Origin: Heterobilharzia americana
Lineage: Eukaryota; Platyhelminthes; Trematoda; Strigeidida; Schistosomatidae
Reading direction: 5' to 3'
DNA length: 64,000 nt
Assembly (NCBI GenBank): GCA_944470555.2
Contig: OX104134.1
Span: 14,859,248-14,923,247, forward strand
Program-made: the position numbers and the translations under genes
In this document: positions 1 through 11,299 of the stretch, in pieces
Position numbering within the stretch: position 1 is the first letter of the stretch
Layout: each line of letters begins with the position of its first letter
The notes under the pieces: generated by a model
The model's input: the letters and a program-made list of their open reading frames with translations, nothing else
The model's database searches: none
Told to the model about the DNA's origin: nothing

Positions 1-179
1 TTCACTGGACTACAAATTCATAATTATCAAAATCTAGGATTAACTCATCATAAAAGTGACTAGCAAAGCCCAACACTTACCAACTGCGAGGCTGTCACGA
101 CCCGTGAAAGAGGAGGACAAGATGTTCCGGAAGCCCATTTGGTGCATTCTGAATGCTGGATTTGGAAAAGTGAAGACAT

Positions 180-620
180 TTGGCTTTCAGTCACAATATT
201 CATCAAGATTGTGAATCTTTGTTGTGGAATGGTATTAACATGGATGAATTATGCAGTCCTGGAATCGTCAGTGAAGTACAATATGTAAACAATTCAAACT
301 TTTCATCATTATCTCAAGCAAAGAGTACAAACTGTTACAATGAAAGCACTAGCTTCAAGCTTTACTCTTCTCCAGGTAATACCTGTAGTATCTGGATACA
401 AACCTGGTTTTTTTGTTAATGCGAAGACAATACTTCCACCTGTCCAACTTGTAAACTTTCTGCACACTTATTCTGCTGGGATGTTCCATTACATGAACAT
501 GCAGCATTTATATCTTATAGTGACAACGGGTAGGGATTCAGATCACCTTCCGTGAAGATGAATGTAATCTGTGTATGGACTTACTCATGCCTGTGAAAAT
601 GGCGTGTGCCTGTATATTCA
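180..620 (+). pseudogene. Decayed protein-like frame with a PHD-finger-like cysteine pattern (doubtful)
   Basis: One frame stays protein-like across this stretch but is broken by three stops, near 418, 530 and 597. Its second part contains CPTCKLSAHLFCWDVPLHE, with the C-x2-C-x4-H-x2-C spacing and a trailing P-L-H-E as found in the middle of PHD fingers of chromatin proteins. The first Cys pair and the final C-x2-C of a PHD finger are not clearly present. It could be a decayed exon or retrocopy, or chance. No function is assigned. The sequence upstream (1-179) holds nothing I recognise. Confidence 0.2.
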
Positions 621-689
621 GGAATAAATATTACTATTATCAAGGGGTTAACGGTTTTTGGTCTGTGAAAATAATGAAATCACAACCTT

Positions 690-1500
690 CTAATGAATGT
701 AAAAAATGGCGTGCATTGCTAGGAGTTCCTTACCGAATGTGCCATATCATGTTTCCGCATCTTGCAGCCGCCTCGAGAAAAAGGCTAAAGGTTTCCGCTG
801 CCTGTCAGTCGACTGCTGCGGAACTGCTCCAATTGCTGGGTCAGATACATGAACAGCATTACTCAAAGGAGCATTGGGGTCGTGACGCATAAGCATGGTT
901 GCGTTTGAAATGGCTTCCTTGACTTTAGAGAACGCAAGTCTAGCCACGCTGTCCAGAGTCATGCACTTTGTATTCTCACGAAGTAGACGTGCGAGTGGTC
1001 TCATGACGGAGGCACAGTTGGGAATAAGCCTTCGGTAATAACTTACCAGGCCATTGAAAGTTAGGAGATGTTTCGTAGTGGTCGGCTGTGGATAGCTCTC
1101 GATAGCCGCCACTTCACTTTTCAACGGGCGTATGCATCTGTTGTCAGTGGTATGCCCAAGGAAGCTGAGTGATTCAACTCCTATCTCACATTTCTGCAAG
1201 TCGGCCGTGATGCCATGGTTTTTCAGTCTTTCGAAAACGAGGTCCAAGTGTTTAAGGTGAGTTTCCTCATCTGGACTCGCAACTAGACAGTCATCGATGT
1301 AGACGTGGACAAAGTTTAAATCATGAAGACACCATCCACAAAGCGTTGGAGTGTTGTGCTGCATTCCGAAGACCAAATGGCATGCGCAGGAATTCAAACA
1401 GACCAAAAGGAGTATTAATGTCTGTTTTCGCGATATCTTCTGCTGCCAAGGCATCTGATTGTACTCTCTGCCAAATGGATTTTCGAGAAAATCTTCATTT
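690..1500 (-). pseudogene. Ty3/gypsy-type pol fragment: RT palm and start of RNase H
   Basis: Read on the minus strand this is the second half of a Ty3-type reverse transcriptase. A frame-shifted FGLFEFLRMPFGLRNAAQ block lies at the 1380-1430 end, followed by HVYIDD (the YxDD catalytic box), SFLGH, a YYRRLIPN connection block, and KPLAFFSRRLQDAET, the usual start of the RNase H domain. After a TGA the same frame continues YGTFGKELLA to about 690, where similarity stops. Frameshifts and stops split it from the upstream RT part, so it is not functional. The integrase part and a downstream LTR are not seen. The Boudicca/CsRN1-like assignment is inferred from the protein style. Confidence 0.75.
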
Positions 1501-1501
1501 C

Positions 1502-2209
1502 CTATAACGTCTCAGTCAGGTCGTAAACATGGGGTATCGGGTAGCAGTCCGGTGTCGTTTTGGCGTTAAGCCTTCGGCAATCACCGGTTGGACGCCAGTC
1601 GTTGTTATCCTTTTTGGGAACCATGCACAATAGTGATGCCCGAGGACCGTTTGACGGTTTGATAATGCTCAGTTCGAACATGTGGCCGAATTCATTCTTC
1701 GCCGTTTTGAGCCTATCGGGGGCTAGACGGCGCGCTTTGGATGCCACATGCGGACCTGTGGTTGTGACGTGATGCACAACATTGCTGGTTATGCACGGAA
1801 GAGTGTGCTTCGGTACCTGAAACTCCAAAACTGCTTGGTAGGACGCGTCGCTTGATTGTTTGGTTCTAGTGATGGCTAAACTCGGACCTACATAGATGGT
1901 GCCGCCAGTAGATAACTTTGTGTTGTTATCAATCAGACGTCGACGGCGAGCATCTACGAGTAAGTCGTAGTGGTTTAGCAAATCTATGCCAATGATGGGC
2001 GTAGAAACGTCAGCCAGGAAGAAAATCCGGTGAATAGGTTTACGTAAACCTAGGTTGGGGTAGGCATACCTTATCCCGAATGCCGCGACTGCCCTGCCGT
2101 TATCTGCTTGAAGATTGAAGGATGGGTCATGATGACGCTCCTTTGTCGTTGCGGGAAGAACGTTAACTTCTGCGCCGGTGTCGACGAGGTAGCAAACTCC
2201 CGTCTTCAT
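1502..2209 (-). pseudogene. Ty3/gypsy-type aspartic protease and N-terminal reverse transcriptase
   Basis: A 235-codon minus-strand frame. Near its N-terminus it has CYLVDTGAEVNVLPA, the retropepsin D-T-G-A active site with flanking strands, then IIGIDLLNHYDLLVD, the usual second protease block. The C-terminal half gives the start of RT: ASLLCMVPKKDNNDWRPTGD followed by CRRLNAKTTPDCYPIPHVYD, matching the K-x-D-x-W-R-x-x-x-D-x-R-x-L-N pattern of Ty3 elements. It continues into the next pol fragment after a frame break at about 1455-1502. It lies directly downstream of the gag fragment, giving gag-protease-RT order on the minus strand. Confidence 0.8.
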
Positions 2210-2990
2210 ACCGGCTGTTTCCGCCGGCTACGGTTGCCGTGGACACGTGCCGGCGTGACAGTTTCCGGAGTTTGTGTCCTTGTTAAAACTGCATGGCTTC
2301 CGGCATTTTCTGGCTTCGTCTCCGTAAGTATTATGAAACCAACACCATTCAGGTTTTTCCACCTTGTTAAGTTTTGTTTTTGGACAGCCACGCGGGTTGC
2401 TGCGATGCGTTTGTGTGAAGTGTTACGTGAACTAGTACTTCGAGTTCGTAGCGACTGTTTAACAGAGTTGCACAGCTTGGCCACCTCCGAATCCCGGCTG
2501 TCTGGTTTGTCGCAGACAGAATATGCGTTGGAGACGGGTCTGCCAGAGATCTCCAGTGTTTCATCCCCTGAGGCTGCCAGGTCATCGAGCGGGACCGACT
2601 GAAGTGTCACTAACACGGTTTGCACTAAATGTGGTAGTTTCGAGAGAAAAAGTTCTCTGAAAAAGCCATCGTCGAATGTTTGTGCGCCGACAACTTCTCG
2701 CATGAGTGCAAGGAAGGACTTCAGTAGCTGAGTGGCTGACTAGCTCGTGTTACGAAGCAATTCATCTAGGCGCTGGCGATCCGTGAGATCGCTTTTCTTC
2801 AAGAGTGCGGCCTTGAGAGGTGCATAAAAGTCGCTTACTTCAGGACTAAACACACGTGCTGTAACATGCCTGTTTAATCCTCGCGGTAGTGAACGTATAA
2901 CGGCAAAAATCGAGAATGAAGATCTACGACTCCTTGTTCTCGAAAATCTGCGTCGGCATACAGAAACCATGTTTATTCATTGTCTGGCCA
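2206..2990 (-). pseudogene. Ty3/gypsy-type gag fragment
   Basis: Two minus-strand frames (2206-2703 and 2740-2970), split by stops, form a gag-like protein. FYAPLKAALLKKSDLTDRQR and RLDELLRN are followed by FRELFLSKLPHLVQTVLVTL and the DDLAASGDETLEISGRP block, typical of CsRN1/Boudicca-group gag. Shifting frame near 2230-2360 gives CWFHNTYGDEARKCRKPC, a C-x2-H-x9-C-x3-C zinc-binding-like block, unlike the usual retroviral CCHC knuckle. The frame is broken, so this is a relic. The residue spacing is seen in the sequence; the family link is from general knowledge of trematode LTR elements. Confidence 0.7.
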
Positions 2991-4739
2991 ATATGGCACG
3001 AGTTGGATAGTGTTCGTAGTCGACTTAACACGGACAAGCTTCTGATTATGGTCGGAAGTGAGAAAGAGTTGTGTGTGGATGTATAAAGGTTACAAAAATG
3101 AAAACAATATAAAAGTATAAAACGGATCAGGCTCACCAATTTAAGATTTGTTATTGGCCGGGATATGTTATCACTTCGGGCCCACCGATTCAGGAATTGC
3201 CCTGGTGCGAACTTGACAGATGCAAAGGCCAATCACCAATTATTCGGATTCGTTATATACCCACGAATACGGGACCAAGAAGGAACACGATAGTGTAGTC
3301 GGATATTTGCGAGGTCGTGCCAAGATACCGATGCATTCCAACTAGCTGGCTGGAGTCGATTTTGAGGAGTGCAACGTAACACGACAGCGTGCCAAATGGC
3401 GAGAATGGTTGACCGGGTGCCTTCAGCTTAGCGGGTCCAGTTGAACTATCAAGGTCAGCATCAATGTTAAATCTCGTCAAACCCTAGGCTATTGATTTCG
3501 GGGAAGTGTGTGACGCTTCAGATGCATAAAAGACTTTCTCTTTCACATACCTAGTACAACTAAACAGGAAGAAACAGGCCTAAGGATCGAAAGTGGCAAT
3601 GCATAACAATATCAGCTTCTTTAGTTATGACGAGTTGTGTTTATATTGAAAAATAACTGAAATAAAAAAAGAGGAACTGGTTCACCCCGAGTCAACCCCA
3701 AGATCTCGAAACAAGAACCAAGAAACCAGCTGGTCCATACAAGCTAGTAAAAATATATTGACCATGGGCATTTTGTTTGAATCTAGTAGTGACGTAAATA
3801 ACATCTAAGGTTACAAGAAACAGGTTTTTGACCTTTATGTTCTTTCACCGAGTATTATATCAAGGAAAGTTTTATAAGGTAAACTATATTAGAGAATCTT
3901 CAATCAAATTTCACATTTATTCATACAGAATACATCATCTTATCCTGCTAGTTATTGTAAAATATGTCTTTATTTTCACAAAACTCTTATTTACGTTCTC
4001 TCCAACAACATTGAACATCAGTAGTGCGAGCATAGGAAACTGATAGATTTTGATTTGTCACATTTTATGATTGAAAATTGTTTCCTGCCGTTTGGTTTGC
4101 TCCTTAATCTCAGGCATTTAGGAGCGGTCAGATATCGCAGAAGACAAACATTTGTCTTGCTATCTAAGTCAAAGCTAATAGTATGGCAAGGAAAACCTAA
4201 TACTTTCCAATGAATAACTTGCAATTGTCTTTCAGACGCTGTTGCAGCCAGTGAATTCACAAAACTTCCGATCACCTGTTGGTAAAATTGAACGTCTGTC
4301 CATTTTTATCAAATAGAGAGAAGACTAATAACCATTTCATGTGAAATGAAAAATCGGTATCATTTTGCTTTAAAGAGAGTCACTTCTATGTCCAGTGGTC
4401 TCCACACACACTATGAGTGTACAGTAGGATTAAATACGTAGAGGAGAATTGAACTGCTATCAAAACTGTATTCTTTGAGGTGTATTTTTTACAATGGAGA
4501 GTATTTCACTTGCTTTGGTCAGACTTGAGCTATTTGACCTCACACGATCATCCGATGGTTGAGCTTCGTGTGCAATAGAACGGAGAACGAATGTTGAAGG
4601 ATTTAATCATTTTTATTGGCTGGTATTATGACACCAACTTTGTGTGTTGACCAAACATTATGCTGAAACTATTCAACTAATAATGTTCGGAATACGTTTT
4701 ACAAACTTTTTAAAATTTATCGCATCTTAATATCTTTGT
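2991..4739. other. Stretch without recognised genes
   Basis: The first part (to about 3490) lies upstream of the gag fragment and may be its 5' leader or LTR. On the minus strand there is a TATA-like GGGTATATAAC near 3250-3262, but I find no second LTR copy to prove it. The rest is AT-rich. An 85-codon minus frame at 4018-4275 has no family features I recognise. Confidence 0.4.
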
Positions 4740-4825
4740 GTCAGTGCAGGTCTTGAGGACAGAAGCGGTATTCAACGAATACAGAGCTCAGATTTTTTTC
4801 GAGGATATGAGGCTAGGATCCTATA

Positions 4826-5080
4826 TTAATCCTTTTCTAGTAGGTTTCTGTGCTTGTTTAATCCCCTTTTGAACGAGTCAATTGATGTGGATACCACTTC
4901 TTCTGGGAATCGGTTCCAACCGTTGATTACTCTACGCGAGAACCAGCACTCTGCGGAGACTATGTTCGTTCTTTGCTTTTTTAGCCTCTTACTATGTCCT
5001 CTGAGGTGTTCCGACCTATTGAGAAGTAAAAGAGAAAATAGATCAGGTCCGAAGTCATTTCTTAGAATCCTGTATAGCAT
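4826..5080 (-). pseudogene. CR1-like element, C-terminal end of ORF2
   Basis: An 84-codon minus frame ending at a stop, giving MLYRILRNDFGPDLFSLLL and then LRGHSKRLKKQRTN, RRVINGWNRFPEEVV and SIDSFKRGLNKH. This is the usual thumb/C-terminal tail of CR1/jockey ORF2, just before the 3' untranslated end. It continues the RT fragment upstream at 5282-5955. Confidence 0.75.
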
Positions 5081-5281
5081 GATTAGGTCTCCCCTCTATC
5101 TGCGATAGAACAAAGTGAAGAGGTTCAGCTCCTTAAGTCGATCTTCATATGTGAGGCTAGCCATCTCAGGGATCATACGAGTGGCTGCCCTCTGAACTCT
5201 TTCTAGAAGGTCTGCGTCACCCTTCAGATAAGGATTAGCCGCCTGTGTACAGTTTTCTAATTTAGACCTAGCTAAGAATGT

Positions 5282-6490
5282 CTATAAGATGGTGAACATG
5301 TCACTATTTGTTTTCGTAAACGTTCTACGTAATACCCAGAGAGTCGTAAGACTCCGAGCTGCTACCAATCGATAGTGAGCCGTGGTTTTCAAGTCATAAC
5401 TCACTGTGACTCCTAGGTCATTGTGGATCAGTACTGACGGTAGAGTCCCATCAATATCACAGATGTTGCCATGTGTGTGCTCCAAGTGCGTGCTCACACA
5501 TTTACCTGCATTGACAGGCATCAGCTACTTCTCAGACCGGGTAAACAGGCGGTTTAGGTCTGCCTGAAGCTCACATACATCCTCATCGTTTTTAATTCCC
5601 CGCCAGATTTTCACATCATCAGCGCATAGAACCATAGGAGATTTTGTTGTATTTGGCAGCTCAGTTACGTATAGGAGAAACAACAGGGGTCCCAGGACTG
5701 CGCCTTACGGCACTCAACTCTCCACCGAACTCCAAAGGACAGTTGAGAATTTATCCTTACTCTCTGTCTTCTACCGACAACGAAGTCACTATGCAAGCAG
5801 AGTGCCAGTGATTCTAAAACTTTCCAGTTTCCCAAGTAGCCTGGAATGAGGTGCCTTGTTGAACATCTTATTAAAGTCAATGAAATGACATCTACAGGTA
5901 TCCTATTATCTTTAGACTTAACCCAACTTTCTCTGACCCTAAGTAGGTTCATCAAGCAAGAGAAATTTCTGCAAAGCCACGCTGTGAAAAAAACAATAGA
6001 GTAATAATGGAGAATGTTTGTAGCTCAGGTGGATGGTCTTGGGTGCATTGTTTTCTCTGAGCTGCTCAGAGAACACAATGCAGCCAAAAAGACAATAGAG
6101 TGCTGCTCTATGGGTAGACTGTGATTGGTTTCTTGATTACTCTTTCTAGGATTTCCAGTACAGTACTAGTTAAACTTATCAGTCTGCAATTAGATGAGAG
6201 CTGCTTAGAACCTGCCTTGTGGATAGGCGTTACTATGCATCCCTCCAGTCATGGAGGAGTGTACCTTCACTGAGAGACAGTTTGAGTATAGTAGTCAATG
6301 GGCCGGCTAAATAGAGTGCAAGCTCTCTGAGCAGCCTTGAGTGCAGCTCATCCCGTTCCGCTGATTTTTCCACCTCGAGATTACCTAATATCCGAAATAT
6401 ATCATAGCGATCGATATCCACAGACTTCATTCTGCTGGATGTCAATGCTTTCACTGTTGGATAAATGTCCACAGAAGATTCCTGTGTCAA
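5282..6490 (-). pseudogene. CR1-like element, reverse transcriptase domain
   Basis: Several minus-strand frames make up the RT. DELHSRLLRELA and LAGPLTTILKLSLSEG lie at 6490-6233. At 5955-5665 there are the altered VDVISL block, LCLHSDFVVGRRQRVRINSQ and a frame-shifted GVPQGAVLGPLLFL equivalent. The catalytic box reads LCADDVKIWRG near 5602-5640 and is followed by the fingers/thumb frame 5521-5282. The aspartate pair is kept but the frame is shifted several times, so the domain is dead as a single protein. Confidence 0.75.
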
Positions 6491-6543
6491 GACGTCAGCA
6501 AATTATCCAACCATGGCTTCTGCTTTTTCCCTATCCTCCTCAA

Positions 6544-7821
6544 TCAAACAGTCCCGGTCCTTTCGATTAGGATGGGTATACCACGACACATCTTATTTCT
6601 GTAGTTCATATAGGAAAATAACCTCTTCGGATGTTGCAACGCAGCCTGGGCAAGACAAGTTTCGAAGCATATTCGAGATCCGTATATAGCAGCGATACAT
6701 TTATTGCGAGCTTCTTTGTAATGCTTCACCACTTCCGGTGTACCGAGGTGGGTGGCAAAACGCCAACACATTTTCCTTCGTCGTAGCAAGATTCGGGTTT
6801 TCGTGGTTTATCCACGGAGGACAGTGCTTCTGTCCCCTCGGGACAGTCCATGGAATGAACGATTGAGTCGCTTATGCATATAACTGTTTCAAGGAGCACC
6901 ATACACCTTCAGTTTAGGCTTCTGGACTGACTGTCCAGTCATCCCAAGAGGTTGCCAGACTAGTAGCTTCCATATTCACTTTCCATATGTTGGGTCTACC
7001 TGGGGCATCGGCCTAGTAAAAGACGTCTGCTGTGAATCTGAAAATGATCACAGCGTGATCAATCTTACCAAGGGTTTCCGGATGAAGCATATATCATCTC
7101 TGTGTGAGAATACTAAGTCTAGAACTGATAGAACATGCTGATTATCATATGTGATCGCTGTCCTAATGTGCTGTGTGAGGGCTAAGGAAATTGATGTTTA
7201 CAGTAACCTGTGATCAAACGAGTTATGTGGTGCTTTTGTTGTTAGTCTAGCACAGTCGACTGATAGTGCGTTAAAGTCTCCTACAACTAGGCATCGGCAT
7301 TTATCTGTCCAGAGGGTCAGCTTATTCAGGAGGAAGAATGCTGCCTTATATTCATGGCTTCTATATATCAAGATTACGTTGACATCTTGTCCCTTGCATC
7401 TTAGTCAACAGCACAGCATTTCACACGTTTCATTTTCATGTGCACCTGTGTCTATGGCTTTTGTAGTTGTTATTCTTAGCGTAAAGAATGACACCACCAC
7501 CTTTGCATGCTAACCTGTCACTTCTAAAAGGGACGAACCATCATGTGTTTCACAGTTGCTGATCCAAGAAAGCCAAGTTTTTGAGATCGCAATGATGTCA
7601 GGACTTTCGTTGCTTATCACATCACTAAGCGCAGTCCACTTGTTTAAAAGACTATATGCGTTTGTGTAAAAGACAAGAAAACCACCTAAACCAGTTTCCG
7701 TTCTATCCATAGAGGATTCGGCATCGTTTGTTGCAGAAGCCTCACTACACGAAAACCCACTACCTTCAGATTTTGCTCTTCTGCTGCTATTCTTGATTTT
7801 AGTTCTACTTCTGCTCCTCAT
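6544..7821 (-). pseudogene. CR1-like element, AP endonuclease and linker
   Basis: The minus-strand frame 7821-7510 holds FYTNAYSLLNKWTALSDVIS and SPDIIAISKTWLS, the first endonuclease block. The usual catalytic glutamate of the SETWL motif is lysine here. Downstream, in a shifted frame, CLVVGDFNALS (about 7265-7300) gives the GDFN motif and SVLDLVFSHRDDI gives the LDLVF block. The linker frame 6789-6544 (HYKEARNKCIAAIYGSR) leads towards the RT. The nearby TKAPHNSFDHRLL block also fits an APE-type endonuclease. Confidence 0.7.
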
Positions 7822-7833
7822 CTTTCGATTCGA

Positions 7834-8900
7834 TCAGCAAGGGTCAGATCCTTTCGCACGAACACAAGATCCTTGAAGTCTGTGAACATTCTTCAGAATC
7901 TGATCCCTCTCATCTGCTGATTTGAACACGACTTTAAGTAGCCAAAGCTTATTTTCAGTGATGACTGTCTCCTGTTTGCCTACTCTATATATCTTGAGTA
8001 GGGTGACTGCTGGCATTTTTTCTGGTAAAAGCTGGTTTATCAAACTTTGTACCTCGCAGAGATCATGTTCGAAACGTTTACGTGGTTCTGGGTCTCTACT
8101 TTCTTCCACTTTGTAGAAGATTACGGACCTGTCAAGGATCTCTACATTGTCTTTTCTCTGTGGAGTGATGATAGCTGGTTCGGTGACTGTTATTGTCTTC
8201 TTAGCATACTGTTTAGACTTAGTTACTTGCCATTTTTCAGTCAGGTATGCAAGGTTTACTAAAGCCTAGTCCATTGACCTTGACGCTGAAAGCCTCAGAA
8301 CGGACTTGCATCCGACTTTGTTTAGTTATTCTCAATGATTGGGTCGTCGGATTGGGTATAACCTGCCACATGCATGGTTTCGTAGTTGGCATTGAGAGTG
8401 CTTCACTCATGTTTCTTTCATCTGAAGTAGACCTAGACTGAATTTGCCAGCTCTGGGGATGCGAGAACCAGAAGATACTCGCCTCATCTTGCTTGGTGTA
8501 GTTTTTTCCAAGTCACTGTCAGTAAACCTAGTAGGAAGTCTACGCGTCAGACTTACAGCTTGTCGTGAGACGTTCTTAAAATTTTGCACAACAATCTGTG
8601 TCGATGGATGCTGCGTTGTTATCACTATCACAGTTATCGACCTTGACTTTCGACGGCAGTTTCTTAGTGATCGTATTTAGAAGTGTTTTTGCTTCTTCTA
8701 CCAGACTGCAAATAGCCGAGCAGCACGACGTGCGAAGCCAGAGACTTCCTGAGTTGCTGTACCTCTTATTTGCTGGGGGTGTGAGGTTTGTGTAGTTGTC
8801 GTGAAACTAAATCTTACATTCGCTGCATTGAATACCAGAGACCACTGTGAATTGGCACCCGGCCCTACCACAGACATTTTTACGACACTTTTGGCTTACC
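7834..8900 (-). pseudogene. CR1-like element, ORF1-like region with zinc-finger-like start
   Basis: The minus-strand frame 8109-7834 gives KRFEHDLCEVQSLINQLLPE and KVVFKSADERDQILKNVHRL, an RRM-like/ORF1 segment that sits just before the endonuclease in CR1 elements. Further upstream (about 8780-8900) a frame reads CRKNVCGRAGCQF then GIQCSECKI, with cysteine pairs suggesting a zinc-finger/PHD-like start. The frames between are interrupted. It is probably the RNA-binding part of the element. Confidence 0.6.
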
Positions 8901-11080
8901 ATGTAGCAAAAATGACAGAAATTCACCCAGTAAAAGTTCCTGTTTCACTTTAATCGAATAATATTTCGATTTGAGCAAAAATAGAACAACCTTTGATGGG
9001 TAAACACAAACATTGCTAAGAATCTAGCTGGACGTAAAAAATCACTCCTCCTTTCATACAGCGCGGCTTCATAAATAGAATACCTATAACTAGCACCGAA
9101 TCTTTTAATTCAGAAAATAAGTAAATAAAAAGGTATTAATGGTCAGTGCATTGCTCAAGTTTGCAAACCAGAGAGATAACATGTTGCATGTTAAAACAAA
9201 CGGAATTTATACAAGTGAGGAGAGGTTATGTAGTTAATTAGAAGCTTGTTGGAATTCTTCATGAGATGAATAAAGCAGCAGTTTATATTTCTACCAAGTA
9301 TGTAGTTTCAACCGGCCAATGGTAATCGATGCAACTCTCCTATCTTTTGATACGGTGGAGAGGGGGAGGCTTGATGCTTAATCTTACAGAAATCGAAACA
9401 GAAGGCTGCACACTGACAAAATCAACTCAGAACCTCGCACACAGGTGAATCGGCTCAATATGTCCCACTTCATATTAGTACACAAGGAACAGGTGAATAG
9501 AAAAAGAGTTGTATCAAAGTAGACAAACAAACAAACTGTTAAGAACTCACTAGAACCCCTTAAAGAAAACATATCATAAATGGAACTGCATGTGAAATGA
9601 GTCAGAATATTATACATTTCATCCAATTCTTCGGTTCCAAATTTATCTGTTAGGAAGTACAACTACTAATCAGAAAATCAGTTACCTATTGAGAGGCTCT
9701 GTTTCACTTACATGTGATTAGACAGGCAGGACTACACTTGTAACACGATACACCAATTTCTAAACAGTTTAATTTTAAAACTCATTGTAACAATTATTTT
9801 TGTCAATTATATAAGTATGGAATACTTTCGGGCATTTGCAGCCTACTTCGTCACAACTAACATTTCTCGTTTCTCAGCACTTTTCTGAGCGTCCTTATCT
9901 CTGTCACGCTTGATCATGGAAAAAGCAGTTTGGAGTATTCCGTGACCACATTAATTTACGTATGTTTGAAGAAGTAGATACGTCCTGTTTCCTTAACTTC
10001 AAAAATAAATTGTTTTAATCATTCAGACTTATACTATATATATAGATGGTCAATACACCGACGACCAGCTTTCAAACCTACCTGCTTCTCTTGGCTTTGC
10101 TGCTCCTTCTGCTGCTGCTACTGCTACTGCTCTCCCACTCACGCTTCCTCAACTTAACTTCCTCCTTGTCATTACATGACCTAGGATCTTTGACATTATC
10201 TTCATAAGACCGATTCCCCTATGATTATCATGTCAGGAGTTCTCTCCTCTCTTCAAGATTGCGAAAATCAGTAATTGACACTAGTCAGAGGCGATCACGT
10301 CTCATTTGCATACGCCAGCAGCTAACACCACTCAGTCTGACTAACCAAACCAATAAGCCAAAACTATCGTCCTTACATACCTCTGTTAACAGCTCGTCTG
10401 CCTTGCTACTCTGCCTCGTTTCACATTACTACTTACTGTCCTTTCAACTTCTGCAGTCTTTCCACGGCCTGTCTCAGTGTTCCACTCAACATCCCCAGCC
10501 AATTATCGGGCAACCAAAGACTAGTTGGAAGCATACCAGTTCAACTGCACTTCGAAGTCTTCTACATATACTTTCACTTGTTACGTATACCAATATATAG
10601 CACAGCGATCCTTCCCCGCTACTGACTCGCTAACCACTGACTTTCTTGCGCCACTTATCTAGACCAATCTAAATAGCTGTCTACTGTGACATATCATTGC
10701 TGCCTTTTACATCTCTTCGACCTTCGTTAGTCACCACTACTCACGGTCATTGAATGGCCTCTTTGTCAGGTCGCATTTGATTCGCTTGAAATCACCATTG
10801 TGCTCGGAGTCTGCAATATTGTGTTCGTGTGCGTCCATTGATTCAGAAAAGATGCTGACATCTGTTGACACTTCGTCTTTCTGAGAGTCAGCCGCAGTCT
10901 TTGCCACTGGTTCTACAGCTAGAGTATTTTTGTATGTTTCAGTTCTTTACGGACAACCGATTCTTGCTTTTGTCTCTAAGTCTTGACCTCAGATTTTTCA
11001 AAGGAAATATAAAAAATTACACTGTTTATGTATAGTTTGCTGATATTCTTTCTAAACGTTGGAAGTTTTGTTTTAAACTC
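8901..11080. other. No recognised gene; pyrimidine-rich stretch inside
   Basis: This stretch has no frame with family features. Positions 10050-10180 are strongly C/T-rich with CTG/CTC runs (about 10100-10135), followed by moderately GC-richer sequence to about 10900. A 113-codon plus frame at 10259-10600 is serine/leucine/threonine-rich and looks like a composition product. It may be part of a dispersed repeat, which I cannot prove. Confidence 0.4.
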
Positions 11081-11293
11081 GCTGAGTTTTGGAAATACGT
11101 TTGTCTAATGTTGACTCTTCATTGAGTTCCCAGTCTTCATGGAACTGAAGGGTCAAGTCTTAGTTAGGATTCACACAAGTTATTTCCTGAATAGCTTATG
11201 TGAATCCTAATTAAGACTTGACCCTTCAGTCCCACGAAGACTGAGAACTCAATGAAGAGTTAACATTGGATAAACGTATTTCCAAAACTCAGC
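11081..11293. repeat. 99-bp inverted repeat with 15-nt spacer
   Basis: The left arm 11081-11179 pairs with the right arm 11195-11293 without indels. I count eight differences, all transitions. The spacer is 11180-11194. The right arm runs almost directly into the 5'-truncated RTE copy. Part of the left arm and spacer (AAGTTATTTCCT, 11177-11188) is repeated exactly after the RTE 3' end (12355-12366). Confidence 0.85.
11177..11188 (+). repeat. Candidate target-site duplication, left copy
   Basis: AAGTTATTTCCT here is identical to 12355-12366, immediately after the RTE 3' tail. If it is the target duplication, the right arm of the inverted repeat was inserted together with the RTE copy. Confidence 0.5.
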
Positions 11294-11299
11294 AACTCT

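Larger units (their letters stand above)
4740..8900 (-). mobile_element. CR1/jockey-like non-LTR retrotransposon, nearly full length, decayed
   Basis: On the minus strand the order is ORF1-like (8900 to 7834), AP endonuclease (7821 to about 7000), linker (6789-6544), reverse transcriptase (6490 to 5282) and the C-terminal tail (5080-4826). All frames are broken by stops and shifts, so it is not autonomous. The tail with LRGHSKRLKKQRTN and RRVINGWNRFPEEVV is typical of CR1-type elements of trematodes. No target-site duplication was found. The 3' limit is placed in the short non-coding stretch beyond 4826; the 5' limit is the end of recognisable ORF1. Confidence 0.8.

Noticed and set aside
3200..3500. 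Upstream LTR of the Ty3-type fragment
   Set aside because: A TATA-like sequence exists but no matching second LTR or clear TG...CA ends were found, so it is not listed as an LTR.
10259..10600. 113-codon Ser/Leu-rich frame
   Set aside because: Lies in C/T-rich sequence; no start context, domain or splice evidence.
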